Shown one piece after another: positions 31,714-43,068 of a stretch of DNA of 64,000 nt. This DNA comes from Campanula takesimana (taxonomy: Eukaryota > Streptophyta > Magnoliopsida > Asterales > Campanulaceae), in the NCBI GenBank assembly GCA_026119855.1, contig JAOWBW010000569.1, positions 620,001-684,000 of the forward strand, read 5' to 3'. The notes under the pieces were generated by a model. It ran no database searches, was not told the origin of the DNA, and was given only the letters and a program-made list of their open reading frames with translations. A program made the translations under genes and the position numbers. Position 1 is the first letter of the stretch. Every line of letters begins with the position of its first letter.

Positions 31714-31959
31714 TATATTTCAAGTAAGGGGGGGGGGGGGGGGTTGTTGAATCAATTTCATGGTGAAGACGGAAGTGGGTAGGGGTTCAGGTGATCAATA
31801 ATGGGCATACCTTATAAAAGGAGCATAAGGAAATGGAGGGAAATAGACATGCATAGATAGGCCACAAAAACCTAAACTTATATCTCAACAGTTCCGAAGT
31901 GAAATACATGATCCGACATGTAGACTACTCATAGTAGGAAAGGTTTCTGAAAGTAGATA

Positions 31960-32209
31960 GTCCCTCCGTCCCGGAATAATGTTCCCACTTTTTTTATTAT
32001 TTGTTTGAATGAACTTTGAGCAATATTTATAGGTTAATTTGATTATCTAATGAATACCTAAAAGTTGCTATTCTTAGTAGTTATGATGGTGTTTCAACAA
32101 CAATTTTTAGATCTTCATAAGGTAAATTTGATTAACCTATAACTGTTGCTCAAAGTTCATTCAAACAAACAAAAATAAAATTGGGAACTTCATTCCGGGA
32201 CGGAGGGCG
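31960..32209. mobile_element. foldback Stowaway-type MITE
   Basis: Ends GTCCCTCCGTCCCGGAA and TTCCGGGACGGAGGGC between TA dinucleotides. The arms extend far inward (GAACTTTGAGCAA against TTGCTCAAAGTTC), so the whole can form a hairpin. Confidence 0.85.
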
Positions 32210-32427
32210 TATATCATATCAATATTGATATTATTGATTATAGACATTGAAATATTTTGGATGTGAATTTTGTAGGCCTGAATGACTGCCATTATTAACG
32301 TTTTTAGTTCTGTAATTTCTAGTATCAACAATCAAATAGTGGATCTCTTGATATGTGGGTGTGTAAGATAGTTGACCTTTTGCTTATGATAAATGTTGCA
32401 TGAGCCAACTCACGTTGCTCTTTGCAG

Positions 32428-32527
32428 ATAAGTTCACATAAGAAGAAAACTGGTGTCATTGCTCCAAAGCGCTTTGTGCAGAGATTTAAAGAAGCAAAAT
32501 GAACTTTTTCGCGACTTAGTGCAGCAG
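32428..32527 (+). pseudogene. UBP3/UBP4-like ubiquitin protease pseudogene, exon a
   Basis: Between a TTTGCAG acceptor and a CAG|GTATGT donor the bases encode ISSHKKKTGVIAPKRFVQR. One extra base after AGATT then shifts the frame; without it the text would read on as the family's KKQNELFRDLVQQ-type segment. This matches plant UBP3/UBP4 ubiquitin-specific proteases, nuclear deubiquitinases. The exon with the catalytic Cys box was not found upstream in the window. The frameshift makes the locus a pseudogene. Confidence 0.85.
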
Positions 32528-32564
32528 GTATGTATCTGTTAGCTTGTTTTTTCTTTGTAATGTA

Positions 32565-32829
32565 CTCCCTCCGTCCCTATTTACCTTTAAAAAATGAGGC
32601 TTTGCACAAAAATTAAGAAAATGATTGTAAAGTTGATGTATTGTGAGTGTAGATAGTTGAGTGGGAGAGAGAAAGTGGGTAGAGAAAAGTAAGTGGATAG
32701 TTGTTGTGAGTATGACAAGTGGGTCCCACTATTTAAAAAATGTTTAAAAGTTTCCTTTTTGGGATTTTGTAATGTAAATAGGGACACCTAAAATGGCAAT
32801 TTTTGTAAGGTAAATAGGAACGGAGGGAG
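32565..32829. mobile_element. Stowaway-type MITE
   Basis: Ends CTCCCTCCGTCCCTATTTAC and GTAAATAGGAACGGAGGGAG with TA on both sides. It lies in the intron directly after UBP exon a. Confidence 0.88.
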
Positions 32830-32924
32830 TACTCTTTATTTTTATTCCAATTATGTTGCTGTTGCTTATAATCATCATACTTTGTTTTGGACAGTGTCAA
32901 CTTGTGTGAAGGTTTAAGACTCGG

Positions 32925-33145
32925 CCAAATTACATCTAGCCCTTCAAAGTATCCACCAAATTCCACTTTGCACCCAATATGAAAAGTGGGTCTGTTTGGT
33001 ACTTTAATTTCCAAATTGTCCCACTTTACCCCTTGGTCAAGTGCATGTAAGGGGGTAAAGTGACACAATTTCAAAATTAAAGTATCAAATAGTCCCACTT
33101 TTTTAAACTGGGGTGCAAAGTGAAATAGGATAAACATAATTTGAC
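32925..33145. repeat. imperfect foldback repeat
   Basis: CCACTTTGCACCC near the left and GGGTGCAAAGTG near the right are inverted, as are ACTTTAATTT and AAATTAAAGT, and GTCCCACTTTACCCC and GGGGTAAAGTGACAC. This is probably another non-autonomous DNA element; termini and target duplication were not resolved. Confidence 0.6.
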
Positions 33146-33449
33146 CTCAAGTCTTGGTCTGGAAATGGTTTTGGCCGATAAGGGTGATACGAAAAGGAAA
33201 TACCTTTCCGTCTTCTTATGTTCATGTTAGTTTTTGTAGGTGCAATTCAGGCTGTATCCTGGATTATCTCATTGACTCCATGAAATAGGTTTATGATTAA
33301 ATAGTAGTAAGTCTTTTATTTTCTTGTTTTTTGGGTGCTGGGGAAGGGGTGAAGAGGGGATGAGTTTTGGAGGGAAATGCAAATCTGATAAACAAAACCT
33401 TGTGAGAGGCCATGTTGTCTTCTTGTAGTCTTTGGCTTTTCCCCTAATA

Positions 33450-33531
33450 CGTACACATATACATATATATATACACACACACATGTACATATATACATAT
33501 ATGTACATATGTATCTGTGTATATATATGTA
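33450..33531. repeat. TA/CA-rich microsatellite
   Basis: Runs of alternating ACATATAT, ACACAC and GTACATAT. Open frames across it are low-complexity artefacts. Confidence 0.85.
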
Positions 33532-33556
33532 CTCCCTCTTGTCACACAAAAAGATA

Positions 33557-33794
33557 CTCCCTCCGTCCCAACACAAGGTTCTTACTTTCCTTTTTGGTTT
33601 GTCCCAGCACAAGGTTCTTAGTTGCTTTATTACCCAAAATGGACAATGGGACCCACTTGTCATTCTCACAACAAAAACTCCCTACCCACTTTATCTCTCC
33701 TACTTTCTCTTACTTACTTTTTCATACTCACAACATTTACTTTTTCTTAATCTCCGTGTAAAGTCAAACTAAGAACCTTGTGTTGGGACGGTGG
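33557..33794. mobile_element. Stowaway-type MITE
   Basis: Ends CTCCCTCCGTCCCAACACAA and TTGTGTTGGGACGGTGG, with TA at both borders. The right end carries substitutions in the GGAGG core. Confidence 0.82.
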
Positions 33795-33796
33795 TA

Positions 33797-34036
33797 TTAG
33801 TTCTATTTGGTTTTTGATGGTCAACACAAGTAAACTTTGACCAAATATTAATGTCAATCTAATTATCCTAGTGGAATTCTAAATATTATTACTGATAAAT
33901 CATGAAGTGGTTTGTCGATAACAATTTTTACTTTTTAATTTGGGATGATTAAATTGACATCAATGTTTGGACAAAACTTACTTGTGTTGTCCTTCAAAAA
34001 TCAAATAAGACTATGTTTCCAAGACGGAAGTACTAT
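33797..34036. mobile_element. MITE of the GTCAACACAAGT family
   Basis: Inverted arms GGTCAACACAAGTAAAC and ACTTACTTGTGTTG enclose an AT-rich core. The right end AGACGGAAGTA is a degraded Stowaway terminus. A related copy is at 54530-54785. Confidence 0.65.
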
Positions 34037-34113
34037 ATATATTTATAATCTGATAAGAAAGAGAACCTAAAGAAAGTTCAAGTGTATCTGTTTTAATCCG
34101 GCCTTAGTTTGTA

Positions 34114-34380
34114 CTCCATCCGTTTCATGTTACTTGAGATTTATTTTCCTTTTCGACCTGCCCAAAATGGTAAAGAATCTTTACTATTCCTCCACTCATT
34201 CTCTTTCCTACTTTACTTTTACACTCACAACACCAATCAACTTACTATTCCTCCCATTCATTCTCTCTGTTATTTAATTTTTCATACTCACAAACACTTC
34301 CTCCCACTATTTCTCTCTCTTACTTTTCTTTAATTTGTGTGCCAAAATTTTTGGTTTCAAGTGATAAGAAACGGATGGAG
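34114..34380. mobile_element. Stowaway-type MITE
   Basis: Ends CTCCATCCGTTTCATGTTACTTG and CAAGTGATAAGAAACGGATGGAG in inverted orientation, flanked by TA. Confidence 0.8.
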
Positions 34381-34447
34381 TATTTGTCAATAATAAACTT
34401 AAGTTCCCTTTATTATTTTAATATATAGTAAACCCTGTTCCATGTAG

Positions 34448-34636
34448 GACGCCCATAAATTTTTGAACTATGTGTTGAATGAACTCGTTGACACTCTGGA
34501 GAAAGAGTCTAATGATGCAAAGAGTGATCCAGAAACTTCATCACCTTCTGAAAAAATTGCTAATGGACCGACAAAAGCTTATCCCAATGATGATCAGAAG
34601 GAATCTCCAGTCACCTGGGTGCACAAGAATTTCCAG
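34448..34636 (+). pseudogene. UBP3/UBP4-like pseudogene, exon b
   Basis: A 63-codon open exon between CATGTAG| and CAG|GTAACT. It reads DAHKFLNYVLNELVDTLEKE at the start and SPVTWVHKNFQ at the end, the region after the catalytic Cys box that includes the QDAHEFL block. The block has Lys for the usual Glu (DAHKFL). Phase is 0 at both ends and splice sites are consensus, so this exon alone looks undamaged. Confidence 0.88.
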
Positions 34637-34794
34637 GTAACTTTGCTTTATACTCCCTCCGTCCTAGCACAAGTCAGACTTCTTTCTTTTTTGGTCCGTC
34701 TCACTAAAAGTGAAACTGCCCAAAATGGAAATGTTTCAACCCCACTCATTCCCTCTCTTCATTTTCCACCACTCAATTTATCCAACTAACACTA

Positions 34795-35269
34795 TGTCAA
34801 CTTGAATAGTTGCCATGGATTTCTTCATCAAGACCATACTTAGCAGATGAATGAAACGATAAACAAATTGGAGAGAGAGAGAGACATTTGGGAATTTTCC
34901 ATGTATTCAACTGAATGATCAAAATGATACACTACTGTTTGTACATATAGAAAGAGCCTAACAAACACTAACTGACTTCTAATTAATAGACCAATCAGAA
35001 TAAAGTACTAACTAACTGCTAACTTGCTATCCAATCAGAACATTGTTGTAACAAACTGTTGTAACAGACTCTATATACACAAAGACTAAACTACCCCTGT
35101 ATTTACACAAATATATGTACATTAACCCCATTCCTTTGCACTTGTATCAGTAACACAACTCCAGCACTTCATTAGTTGAGAGGTGAAGTTATGTTTGACA
35201 CCACCTATTATTGTTGCTGCTGAAGAAGAATGTTGAGTGAAAAATTCTTTATCTTCTAAATCCTCAATA
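34795..35269 (-). mobile_element. 3' LTR of Copia element
   Basis: 475 bp, from TGTCAACTTG to CCTCAATA on the plus strand. It is followed by fifteen C (35270-35284), which on the minus strand is a G-only polypurine tract. Confidence 0.88.
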
Positions 35270-37502
35270 CCCCCCCCCCCCCCCGACAAGTGGAAGGTAG
35301 GAAAGGATTGAGAACCTTCAACTTGGAAAGAAATGACCAATGGAGATCTTTTCCTAAGGCTTTAGTAAACACATCAGCAAGCTGTTGTTTAGTAGGAACA
35401 TAGAGAGGAACAACAAGATTCTGCTGGACCTTTTCCCTGACAAAATGACAGTCTAACTCAATGTGTTTAGTTTTGGAATGATAAACAGGGTTAGAAGCAA
35501 TACTAATAGCAGCTGTACTATCACAATACATAGGCACAGGTAGGGAAATATCAACTTTCAGGTCTTGTAATAAGGTATGAAGCCATAAGACTTCACAAGT
35601 AGCAGTGGCAAGAGATCTGTATTCTGATTCTGCAGAGGATCTTGCTGTAACAGATTGTTTCTTGGAATGCCATGAGACCAAAGAAGAGCCTAGGAACAGA
35701 CAAAAACCTGAAATTGATTTTCTATCATTGGGATTACCTCCCCAATCACTGTCACAATAAGCTCTTAATTGAAGAGAAGAGCTAGAGGGGAAGTGCAAAC
35801 CCCGACCAGGACAGGCTTTAATGTACCTGAGAACCCTATGTAGAGCCTTGAGATGAACAGATCTTGGATTCTGCACAAATTGACTGAGTGTTTGAGCAAA
35901 GAAGGCAAGGCCAGGCCTAGTAATTGTGAGATAGAGAAGCTTGCCCACCAATTGCCTATAAATGGAGGGGTCTGGTAGTGAATCACCATCATGGAGAAGT
36001 AACTTCTGATTAGGATCAAGAGGCAAAGAAAGAGGTTTAGCATCAGATAAGCCTGCAGAGGACACCAAATCAAGAGCATACTTTCTTTGGCTAAGATGGA
36101 AGCCAGAAACAGATCTAAGAACTTCAAATCCTAGATAGTATTTGATGTCTCCAAGATCTTTAATGCTAAATCTGTCATCCAAGAACTTCTTTAAGGCTGT
36201 AATGGATTGGAGGTTATCACCAGTAATGACTATATCATCAACATAAACCAGGACAGTAGTGAAACCTTCTGAATTTTGATGAGTAAAGAGGGAATAATCA
36301 GCATGAGATTGAATGTATTTTAACTGTAACAAGGCATCAGTCAATTTAGCAAAACACTGCCTTGATGCTTGTTTCAAACCATAGATGGATTTGATAAGTT
36401 TGCAAACTGAATTAGGACCAAGGGTAGAACTGTAACCCTTAGGTAACTCCATATAGACTTCTTCTTCTAGGTCTCCATGCAGAAATGCATTGTTCACATC
36501 CAATTGTTGTACATGCCATGATTTAGCAGCAGCTACAGCCAAAAGAGTCCTTACTGAAACCATCTTTGCAACAGGGGAGAATGTTTCTTGATAGTCAATG
36601 CCTTCACATTGTCTATATCCTTTAGCTACAAGCCTAGCTTTGAACCTTTCAATGGAACCATCAGCTCTGTATTTGATTGTGTAAACCCATTTACATCCAA
36701 CAGCTGTTTTATTCTTTGGTAATAGAACTACCTGCCAAGTATTGTTAGACTCTAGAGCAGAAATTTCCTTATTCATGGCATCAATCCATCTAACATCTTT
36801 AATGGCCTGATTATAAGTGGAAGGCTCAGTGATATTGTCAAGAGAATTTACCAAATGAACATAAAAAGGAGAACATTTGTTATATGAGGTGAAATAGGAA
36901 GGATGAAATTTTGGTAATGTAGACTGAGAAGCATTAACAAGAGGAACATTGGAAGGATGAAGACTTACCTGAAAATCATTTAACTTTTGTGGTAAAGTCC
37001 TATTTCTGGTAGAATGTCTTGGTGGAGGTGGAGAAGGAGGATCTATGGGCTGAGGTGAGGCATGAGATTGAGGAGAAGAAAGGGATGCAGGGGATAAACT
37101 GGTATTAAAGTGAGGTGTTGAAGGGGTAATAGATGAGGAAGGAGAAGAAGGAGTATCAATATGATCAGAATGATGTGTAGGAGAATTATGGGAATCCTCT
37201 AACCAAGGAATGTCAGGATTATGAAGAAAAGAGGAAGATTCAGAACAAGAAGAGGTGAAAGGAAATATATGTTCATAGAAAGTAACATGTCTACTGACAA
37301 AAAATCTGATTGGTAGACATAATGTATAGTTTATAACCTTTCTGTCCATGAGGATATCCAAGAAATATGGATTTGATTGCTCTAGGGGCAAACTTGTCTG
37401 AATGAACTGAAGCATAACAAAGACATCCAAAAGCTCTAAGATGTTCATAGGATGGAGGTGACTTGAATAAAAGATCATGAGGGGTTTGGAATTTGATAGC
37501 AC
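35256..37502 (-). pseudogene. Copia reverse transcriptase/RNase H
   Basis: The frame contains a Pro/Ser-rich hinge (HSDHIDTPSSPSSSITPS), then the reverse transcriptase: GCKWVYTIKYRADGSIERFK, QLDVNNAFLHGDLEEEVYME, VLVYVDDIVITGDN (YxDD). RNase H follows (YCDSDWGGNPNDRKSISG, SAESEYRSLATA, YCDSTAAISIASN), ending QQLADVFTKALGKDLH. The first part up to about 37302 is out of frame with integrase by one extra T in a run of T. The end reads into the G tract of the purine tract. Confidence 0.9.
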
Positions 37503-38253
37503 TACTTGGCAATCTATTTAGAAGATATGTGGCTGTAAGTAAACAATGGCCCCAAAAATGTATAGGTAAACCAGACTGGAATCTAAGGGCTCTAGATATC
37601 TCAAGAAGATGTTTGTGTTTCCTTTCCACAACTCCATTCTGCTGTGGTGTCCCTACACAAGAACTTTGTTGCACAATGCCTAATGATATCAAGAAAGGAA
37701 TAACTTCCTGATTAAAGAACTCAGTTCCATTGTCACTTCTGAATTTTTGAATAGAAGTGTGGAACTGAGTATGGACATATGCTGCAAAGGCTTTAATTTG
37801 AGAGAAAACATGTTGTTTGGTTGGAAACAAGAAAGTCCATGTTGCTCTAGAATGATCATCCACAATTGTGAGAAAATATCTACAACCATTTAAGGTAGAT
37901 ATTCTATAGGGACCCCATAAATCACAGTGAATTAATTCAAAGGGAGAATGAGTAACAGTAGTACTATTTAGGAAAGGTAAAGCATGTTGTTTTGCAATAG
38001 GACGTATGCTACAATCTGAAATATCACAATGAGAAGAATTACAATTGTTTTTCTGCAGAATAGGTCTAAGAAATGAAAGCTTTTGCATAGTAGATAAAGA
38101 GCTATGACCTAATCTTTGGTGCCACAAATTTCTATCAATGGAAGAAGGAGATTTGGAAGTGATTGTTCCAGCAATTTTGTTATTGACAGAGACAGCTTCC
38201 TCAGAGATAATGAACAATCCCTCAAGAAGATTTCCAATTGCTATTGTTCTCAT
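37291..38253 (-). pseudogene. Copia integrase
   Basis: Contains the pre-integrase zinc region (LWHQRLGHSSLSTMQKL) and the core: FELIHCDLWGPYRIS, FRSDNGTEFFN and GTPQQNGVVERKHKHLLEI with the catalytic Asp, Asp and Glu. LGYPHGQKGYKLY follows at the end. It is in the same frame as the protease part, separated only by a TAA codon near 38311. Confidence 0.9.
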
Positions 38254-38310
38254 CTGGGGTAGGGCCTGGAAAATACATTTATCAAGTTGAAAAATAACTT
38301 GACAATTGAT

Positions 38311-39840
38311 TTAAGAAATAAGCTTGGGAATGGAAAGGAGATTGAAGTGAAAGTGTGGTACAAACAAAACTTTATAGAGTGTTATATTTGAATTAAGATG
38401 TACAGAGCCAGTATGAGTCACCTTAACATTTTGCCCATTTGGGAGAGACAAGATAACAGGTATGAGTAATGGAACTAAAGAATGCATTAGAGAAGATGAA
38501 TTACAGATGTGATCTGTAGCTCCAGAGTCAATAATCCAGGTTTGTGTCTTATGGATTGAAGTCATGAATGTAGAAATGAAAGCTTTAGAAAGTCCCATAC
38601 CTGTCATACCTGCCAAATGTTGAGAGACAAGGTGATCTTCAGGAGAATTGCTACTCTTCTGTATCATTGCCATTATCTGGTTAATCTGATTCTGCAATTG
38701 ATCAACAGTAGTTTGAGAAGAACTAGAAGGGATTGATTCCTTGTTTTCATTGCTGCACTGCATTACTTACATAGCCTTGGGAACATTCATGTAACCGCCA
38801 GTTCCTGAACCATTGCCTTGTTGTCTCCCAATACCACCAGGTTTGGTATAACTTGTTCTCTGTCCCCTGCCTCTACCAGCTGTGTGAATAGGATGACCAG
38901 GTGGATAGCCAACCAACTTGTAACACTCTTCTTTAGTGTGGCCTTCCAAAGTGCAATAAGCACAATGAATTCCTTTCTTGAAAGGAGTTTTCACATAGGA
39001 ATTATTTTGATTCTTTATTGGAGGAGAATAGTTAGTACTTACAGAGCTAAATCTGACATTTGCATTAGCAGCAATATGTGTACCTTCTGATATATGAGGA
39101 ATGAATCCTTGCCTTTGTGACTCATCTTGCTTAACCATGGCATAGGCATTATTTACCTTTGGCAGAGGATTCATAACCAAAATCTGTCCTCTAATATTGA
39201 CAAAACACTCATGTAATCCCATTAAAAATTGCATCAATTTCTTCACTTCATCTCTCTCTTCCTGTGCTTTACCAGAACTACAAGTACAAGGACAGGTACA
39301 TGTATTTATGGTGTCCAATGCAGCACTCTCATCCTATAAACCTTTCAATCTGTGAAAGTAAATCTCAACTGAATTGGATCCTTGTTCGAGACTGTGTAAT
39401 TCCTTTTCCAACTGAAACAATCTATGACCATTAATGGAAGAAAATCTGTCCTTAAGTTCAATCCAAACAGTTTGAGCAGTTTTAACAAATCGTAGACTAT
39501 TGCTTATTTCTGATGAAACTTCATTGAAGATCCAATTGATGATCATATCGTTTTCTCTTTCCCAAAGAGGATGTAATTGAGAATTCAAATTAGGTTCTGC
39601 ATATCTACCATTGATGAGAGACAACTTATTTTTAGCAGATAGTGCTATAGAGAACGATCTAGCCCATGCACTATAATTTTCTGATCCAGTGAGCTTTGTG
39701 GCTATGAGAATGAGTCCAGGATGATCATTGTTGTGTATGTACAAGGGATGCATGTTTGATTCAATGGAAATCTCAGAAGATGATGAACCAGATTCAACAT
39801 TGGGATTGACATTTGTCTCGGATCCAGTCATGATTAACAA
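38311..39840 (-). pseudogene. Copia gag and protease
   Basis: Gag starts near 39828 (MTGSETNVNPN) and includes HPLYIHNNDHPGLILIATKL and LTGSENYSAWARSFSIALSA, the Copia gag_3-type start. A TAG replaces Trp after HRLKGL (39334). Gag then continues in the same frame to a CX2CX4HX4C-like finger (CAYCTLEGHTKEEC). A TAA lies at about 38767, and the protease motif TWIIDSGATDHIC follows. No frameshift occurs here, only stops. Confidence 0.87.
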
Positions 39841-40050
39841 AATTCAGTTGAATTGAAGCAGAAACAATGGAGGAAATAGAAACAGCTAATCAACTCAGTA
39901 AATGAGGATTGCAAACAAATCTAATCGATCGTTTGAATAGATCGGAAATGAACATAAAACCTAATTTGTCGATAGACAAATTGAAGAAGGAGAAATCGTG
40001 ATGATGAATTGAAAAAGAAATCACCTGAATAGCGGAAGCATGAATCAGAA

Positions 40051-40067
40051 TCTAAGCTCTGATACCA
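40051..40067 (-). other. primer binding site, tRNA-iMet (Copia)
   Basis: The minus strand reads TGGTATCAGAGCTTAGA directly next to the LTR end. It is the standard initiator tRNA-Met site. Confidence 0.92.
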
Positions 40068-40542
40068 TGTCAACTTGAATAGTTGCCATGGATTTCTTCA
40101 TCAAGATCATACTTAGCAGATGAATGAAACGATAAACAAATTGGAGAGAGAGAGAGACATTTGGGAATTTTCCATGTATTCAACTGAATGATCAAAATGA
40201 TACACTACTGTTTGTACATATAGAAAGAGCCTAACAAACACTAACTGACTTCTAATTAATAGAACAATCAGAATGAAGTACTAACTAACTGCTAACTTTC
40301 TATCCAATCAGAACATTGTTGTAACAAACTGTTGTAACAAACTCTATATACATAAAGACTAAACTACCCCTGTATTTACATAAATATATGTACATTAACC
40401 CCATTCCTTTGCACTTGTATCAGTAACACAACTCCAGCACTTCATTAGTTGAGAGGTGAAGTTATGTTTGACACCACCTATTATTGTTGCTGCAGAAGAA
40501 GAATGTTGAGTGAAAAATTCTTTATCTTCTATATCCTCAATA
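40068..40542 (-). mobile_element. 5' LTR of Copia element
   Basis: 475 bp, the same length as the other LTR, followed by the CACTA target duplication. Confidence 0.88.
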
Positions 40543-40558
40543 CACTACTATTTATCCC

Positions 40559-41791
40559 TGATATATTTTAATTTGTCCATATATTATTGCCTTATTTCCC
40601 CTCATTTGAATTATGTAACGCATCTATTTAATCTGTTTTCGTTATATTTTGGATGTAGGGATGGAAGTGATAGATTTATTTAAAAAGAAGGTTAAACGTT
40701 GAGTTTTGGGAGAATAAAGTGTGCAGATTTTTTTGAGGCTTAAATGGATGAATCAAGCTGGAAAATTGAAGGCCAAAGAATCACAATGAAGGCTCCATTT
40801 ATTTTGTTCTTCAATGAAGTGGAAGTTGGGAATGCAAAAGGTCTAGCTTTTCTCTCTTCTACAACTACAAAAGAGAGAAGCATTGCAAGGGAAACGAATT
40901 CTCCTCACCAAGAAAATCCCAGCAACTTTCTCCTTCTTCTCTTTTCAACCAAACACTTTTCTTTTTGTAATTTTATTTTCAAGAATTTCATGAAGTTTAT
41001 GGATTCTACCATGCGTGGCTAAGGTTCTTTTTCTAATTTAAGGGTTTAATTTCAGTTATGTAATTGTGAGGCTATTGTGCTAATTTCTTTCTCGCCCTTG
41101 TATTCAAGTAATTGTTTGGTTCATTAGGAATTTTATGGAAATCATTGACTAGTTGAATTGACAACTCAATTTAGTTAATAATTTCCTAATGCTATTTTAG
41201 AGCAATAGGTTGAATTGTGTTGTGCTATCATAACTCATTTAATCTAAATGAATCAACAATCTTACTCTTGATAATTGTAGCTATCTCAATTATTAGGATT
41301 TTGTCCAATTGGTTCCATGAAGCTTTATGCTACCGTTGATTGATATGGAACCCTAGTGTGCCCAATCGATTAGCGGTAAGATTGACTAGGTGCTAGGCTT
41401 GGTTCATGAATTTTGGGAACACCAAACTTGTCCTGGCTATCCAGATAAGTTTTCAATTGGATACTTGAATTGCAAGATTACTTTTTCTATAGCCAATGAT
41501 CGATTGCATAATTGAAAGTGCCCTTGAATCAGGAAATTGTCTCAAATTGATATTTCTTTAATTGTTTTGTTTGTGTTGCTACTGCTCCATCTCATCTTCA
41601 CTTTATTTTCTAGTTCATTTAGTTGTTAAATTTCAGATTGTAGTTTAATCAAATAAAAAATCCCCCCATCTTTGGTTACCTGTTACTTTTCAAAAGAAAT
41701 AAAATCTCCGTCCCCGTGGATACGAACTCTACTTGTCACTATACTAATTTTGTGAGTAGGATAATTAATTTGGCGGTTTATCGACACACCA
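40559..41791. mobile_element. solo LTR, about 1.2 kb
   Basis: Runs from TGATATATTTTAATTT to CGACACACCA and is flanked by ATCCC at 40554-40558 and 41792-41796. It has no coding content. The stretch CGTCCCCGTGGATACGAACT followed by GTGAGTAGGATAATTAATTTGG near the right end is a familiar Ty3 Athila/Tat-type LTR end, so the plus strand is probably its sense. Confidence 0.78.
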
Positions 41792-41973
41792 ATCCCACTC
41801 ATTCTCTCTCTTCATTTTCCATCACTCAATTTATCCAACTAACACTACGTACTATTTACTCCACTCATTCTCTCTCTTCATTTTCTACCACACATTTACT
41901 ATTTTTTCTTAATTAGTGTGCAAACACCTCTAGTCCTACTTGTGCTGGGACGGAGGGAGTATGCTCTTTCATA

Positions 41974-42141
41974 CTCCATCCGTCCCAAAATGACAGTCCC
42001 ATTTCTCATTTTTGTTTGTCCCAGAAAGTTAAGTCTCATTTTCAAAATTAAGGCTTTAAAATCATTAAATTTCCAAAACTTATAATGTAACCTTAAAATG
42101 TTTGAAAAGTCAAACGGGACTATCATTTTGGGACGAGGGAG
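41974..42141. mobile_element. short Stowaway-type MITE
   Basis: Ends CTCCATCCGTCCCAAAATGA and TCATTTTGGGACGAGGGAG, flanked by TA, 168 bp. Confidence 0.85.
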
Positions 42142-42193
42142 TATTTGTGAAACAAGGCGGAATTTTCATTAGTATTAATGATCTGTCATCAAG

Positions 42194-42376
42194 GTTTACT
42201 CACACAAATGAAACAAGGTGCTTACGCTGTGAGACAGTAACTGCTAAAGATGAAACGTTCTTTGACTCGAGCCTTGATATTGAGCAAAACAGTTCACTCA
42301 CTAGCTGTCTGAAGAACTTTAGTTCCACCGAGACCTTGAGTGCACAGGACAAATTCTTTTGTGATAAATGCTGCTG
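42194..42376 (+). pseudogene. UBP3/UBP4-like pseudogene, exon c
   Basis: Encodes NETRCLRCETVTAKDETFFD, then SLDIEQNSSLTSCLKNFSS and DKFFCDKCC, with the two CXXC pairs of the USP zinc-ribbon insertion. Near its start, two extra bases (CTCACACAAATG where CTCACAAATG would fit) shift the frame relative to exon b, and the acceptor is unclear. The donor is TGCTG|GTATGT. An element inserted 28 bases downstream at 42405. Confidence 0.85.
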
Positions 42377-42404
42377 GTATGTCTCATTTGTTAAGTATTC
42401 TAGT

Positions 42405-43049
42405 TGATGAGACCGAGCATCACAGACCGGACCGGACCCGGTTCAAAGCCAGTATAAGCGAGTTCGACTACACCGAACCAGATAAGCCCGCAAGCGAGCA
42501 AGCCCGAGAACCCCGGGCATCCTGATAACCATAACCAAGATAGCTCTGCGTCCCGCTATTCTAAGGGTCCCGTGTTGATCACTCAACCTCCTGCCCGGAG
42601 CCCGCAGTAGCCAGCTGTCACAATCGTACAACAGACGTTACCTGTTCGTACCTGACATACCATAACGGTTGGTGGTGGAACCATGATTCCCTGACAACAC
42701 GCCACGTTCTCAGCCACTCCCCTGGCCGAACCAATGAGGACCTGCCGCGTGTCCATCCGGTACGAGGGCGGTTAGTACCTTAAACCTACCTCCTCCTTTC
42801 ACTCATATAAATACTCCTATCCGCCCCCAAGGGCCAGGTACGTGCTCTATCCTATTCACACACACAAAGCCTTCATTGAGCTTTCTATTTAGGTTTTCCT
42901 CAGAGATCTTACTCTCACACCCGAGGGCCTAAGCTGGATTCCAACCCGGCCTTGGTCTTAACGGTGTTCTTGTCTGTGTTGTGATCAGGATCAAGAGACA
43001 GCTAAATTGGAGTTCATCTCCGTGACCCCAGATTCACAGGGCGTCATCA
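42405..43049 (+). mobile_element. 5' LTR of Tat-like element 2
   Basis: 645 bp, TGATGAGACC to GGGCGTCATCA. It is followed by one base and the primer site. Confidence 0.92.
42806..42813 (+). promoter_or_regulatory. probable LTR TATA box (element 2)
   Basis: TATAAATACTCC, conserved with the LTR of element 1. The same box is present in the 3' LTR at about 54035. It would start the sense transcript about 30 bases downstream. Confidence 0.65.
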
Positions 43050-43050
43050 G

Positions 43051-43068
43051 TGGTTCCATTGCCGGGAA
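43051..43068 (+). other. primer binding site, tRNA-Glu type (element 2)
   Basis: TGGTTCCATTGCCGGGAA, one base after the LTR; same as in element 1 and nearly the same as in the non-coding element at 57081-63958. Confidence 0.82.

Larger units (their letters stand above)
34795..40542 (-). mobile_element. Copia LTR retrotransposon, full length, decayed
   Basis: Two 475-bp LTRs (34795-35269, 40068-40542) with nine substitutions between them by eye, target duplication CACTA (34790-34794 and 40543-40547), tRNA-iMet primer site, and minus-strand gag, protease, integrase, reverse transcriptase and RNase H in Copia order. The single gag-pol frame is interrupted by three stops and one frameshift. LTR ends on the minus strand are TATTGAGG...GTTGACA, so the terminal dinucleotides are TA...CA and not TG...CA. 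Confidence 0.92.
34653..41959. mobile_element. Stowaway-type MITE split by two later insertions
   Basis: The left end CTCCCTCCGTCCTAGCACAA at 34653 and the right end GTGCTGGGACGGAGGGAG at 41959 are inverted repeats bordered by TA. The interior (CCAACTAACACTA / CTACTATTTATCCC / ACTCATTCTCTC) is interrupted by the Copia element 34795-40542 and the solo LTR 40559-41791, each with its own target duplication. Without them it is a MITE of a few hundred base pairs like those at 31432 and 54853. Confidence 0.8.

Noticed and set aside
33269..33669. Minus-strand frames rich in Tyr, Ile and Cys
   Set aside because: They run through a TA/CA microsatellite and MITE ends; low-complexity translation only.
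43051..43068. Piece of a tRNA-Glu gene (also at 5630 and 63482)
   Set aside because: Only the 3' 18 bases match and each lies directly beside an LTR, so these are primer binding sites.
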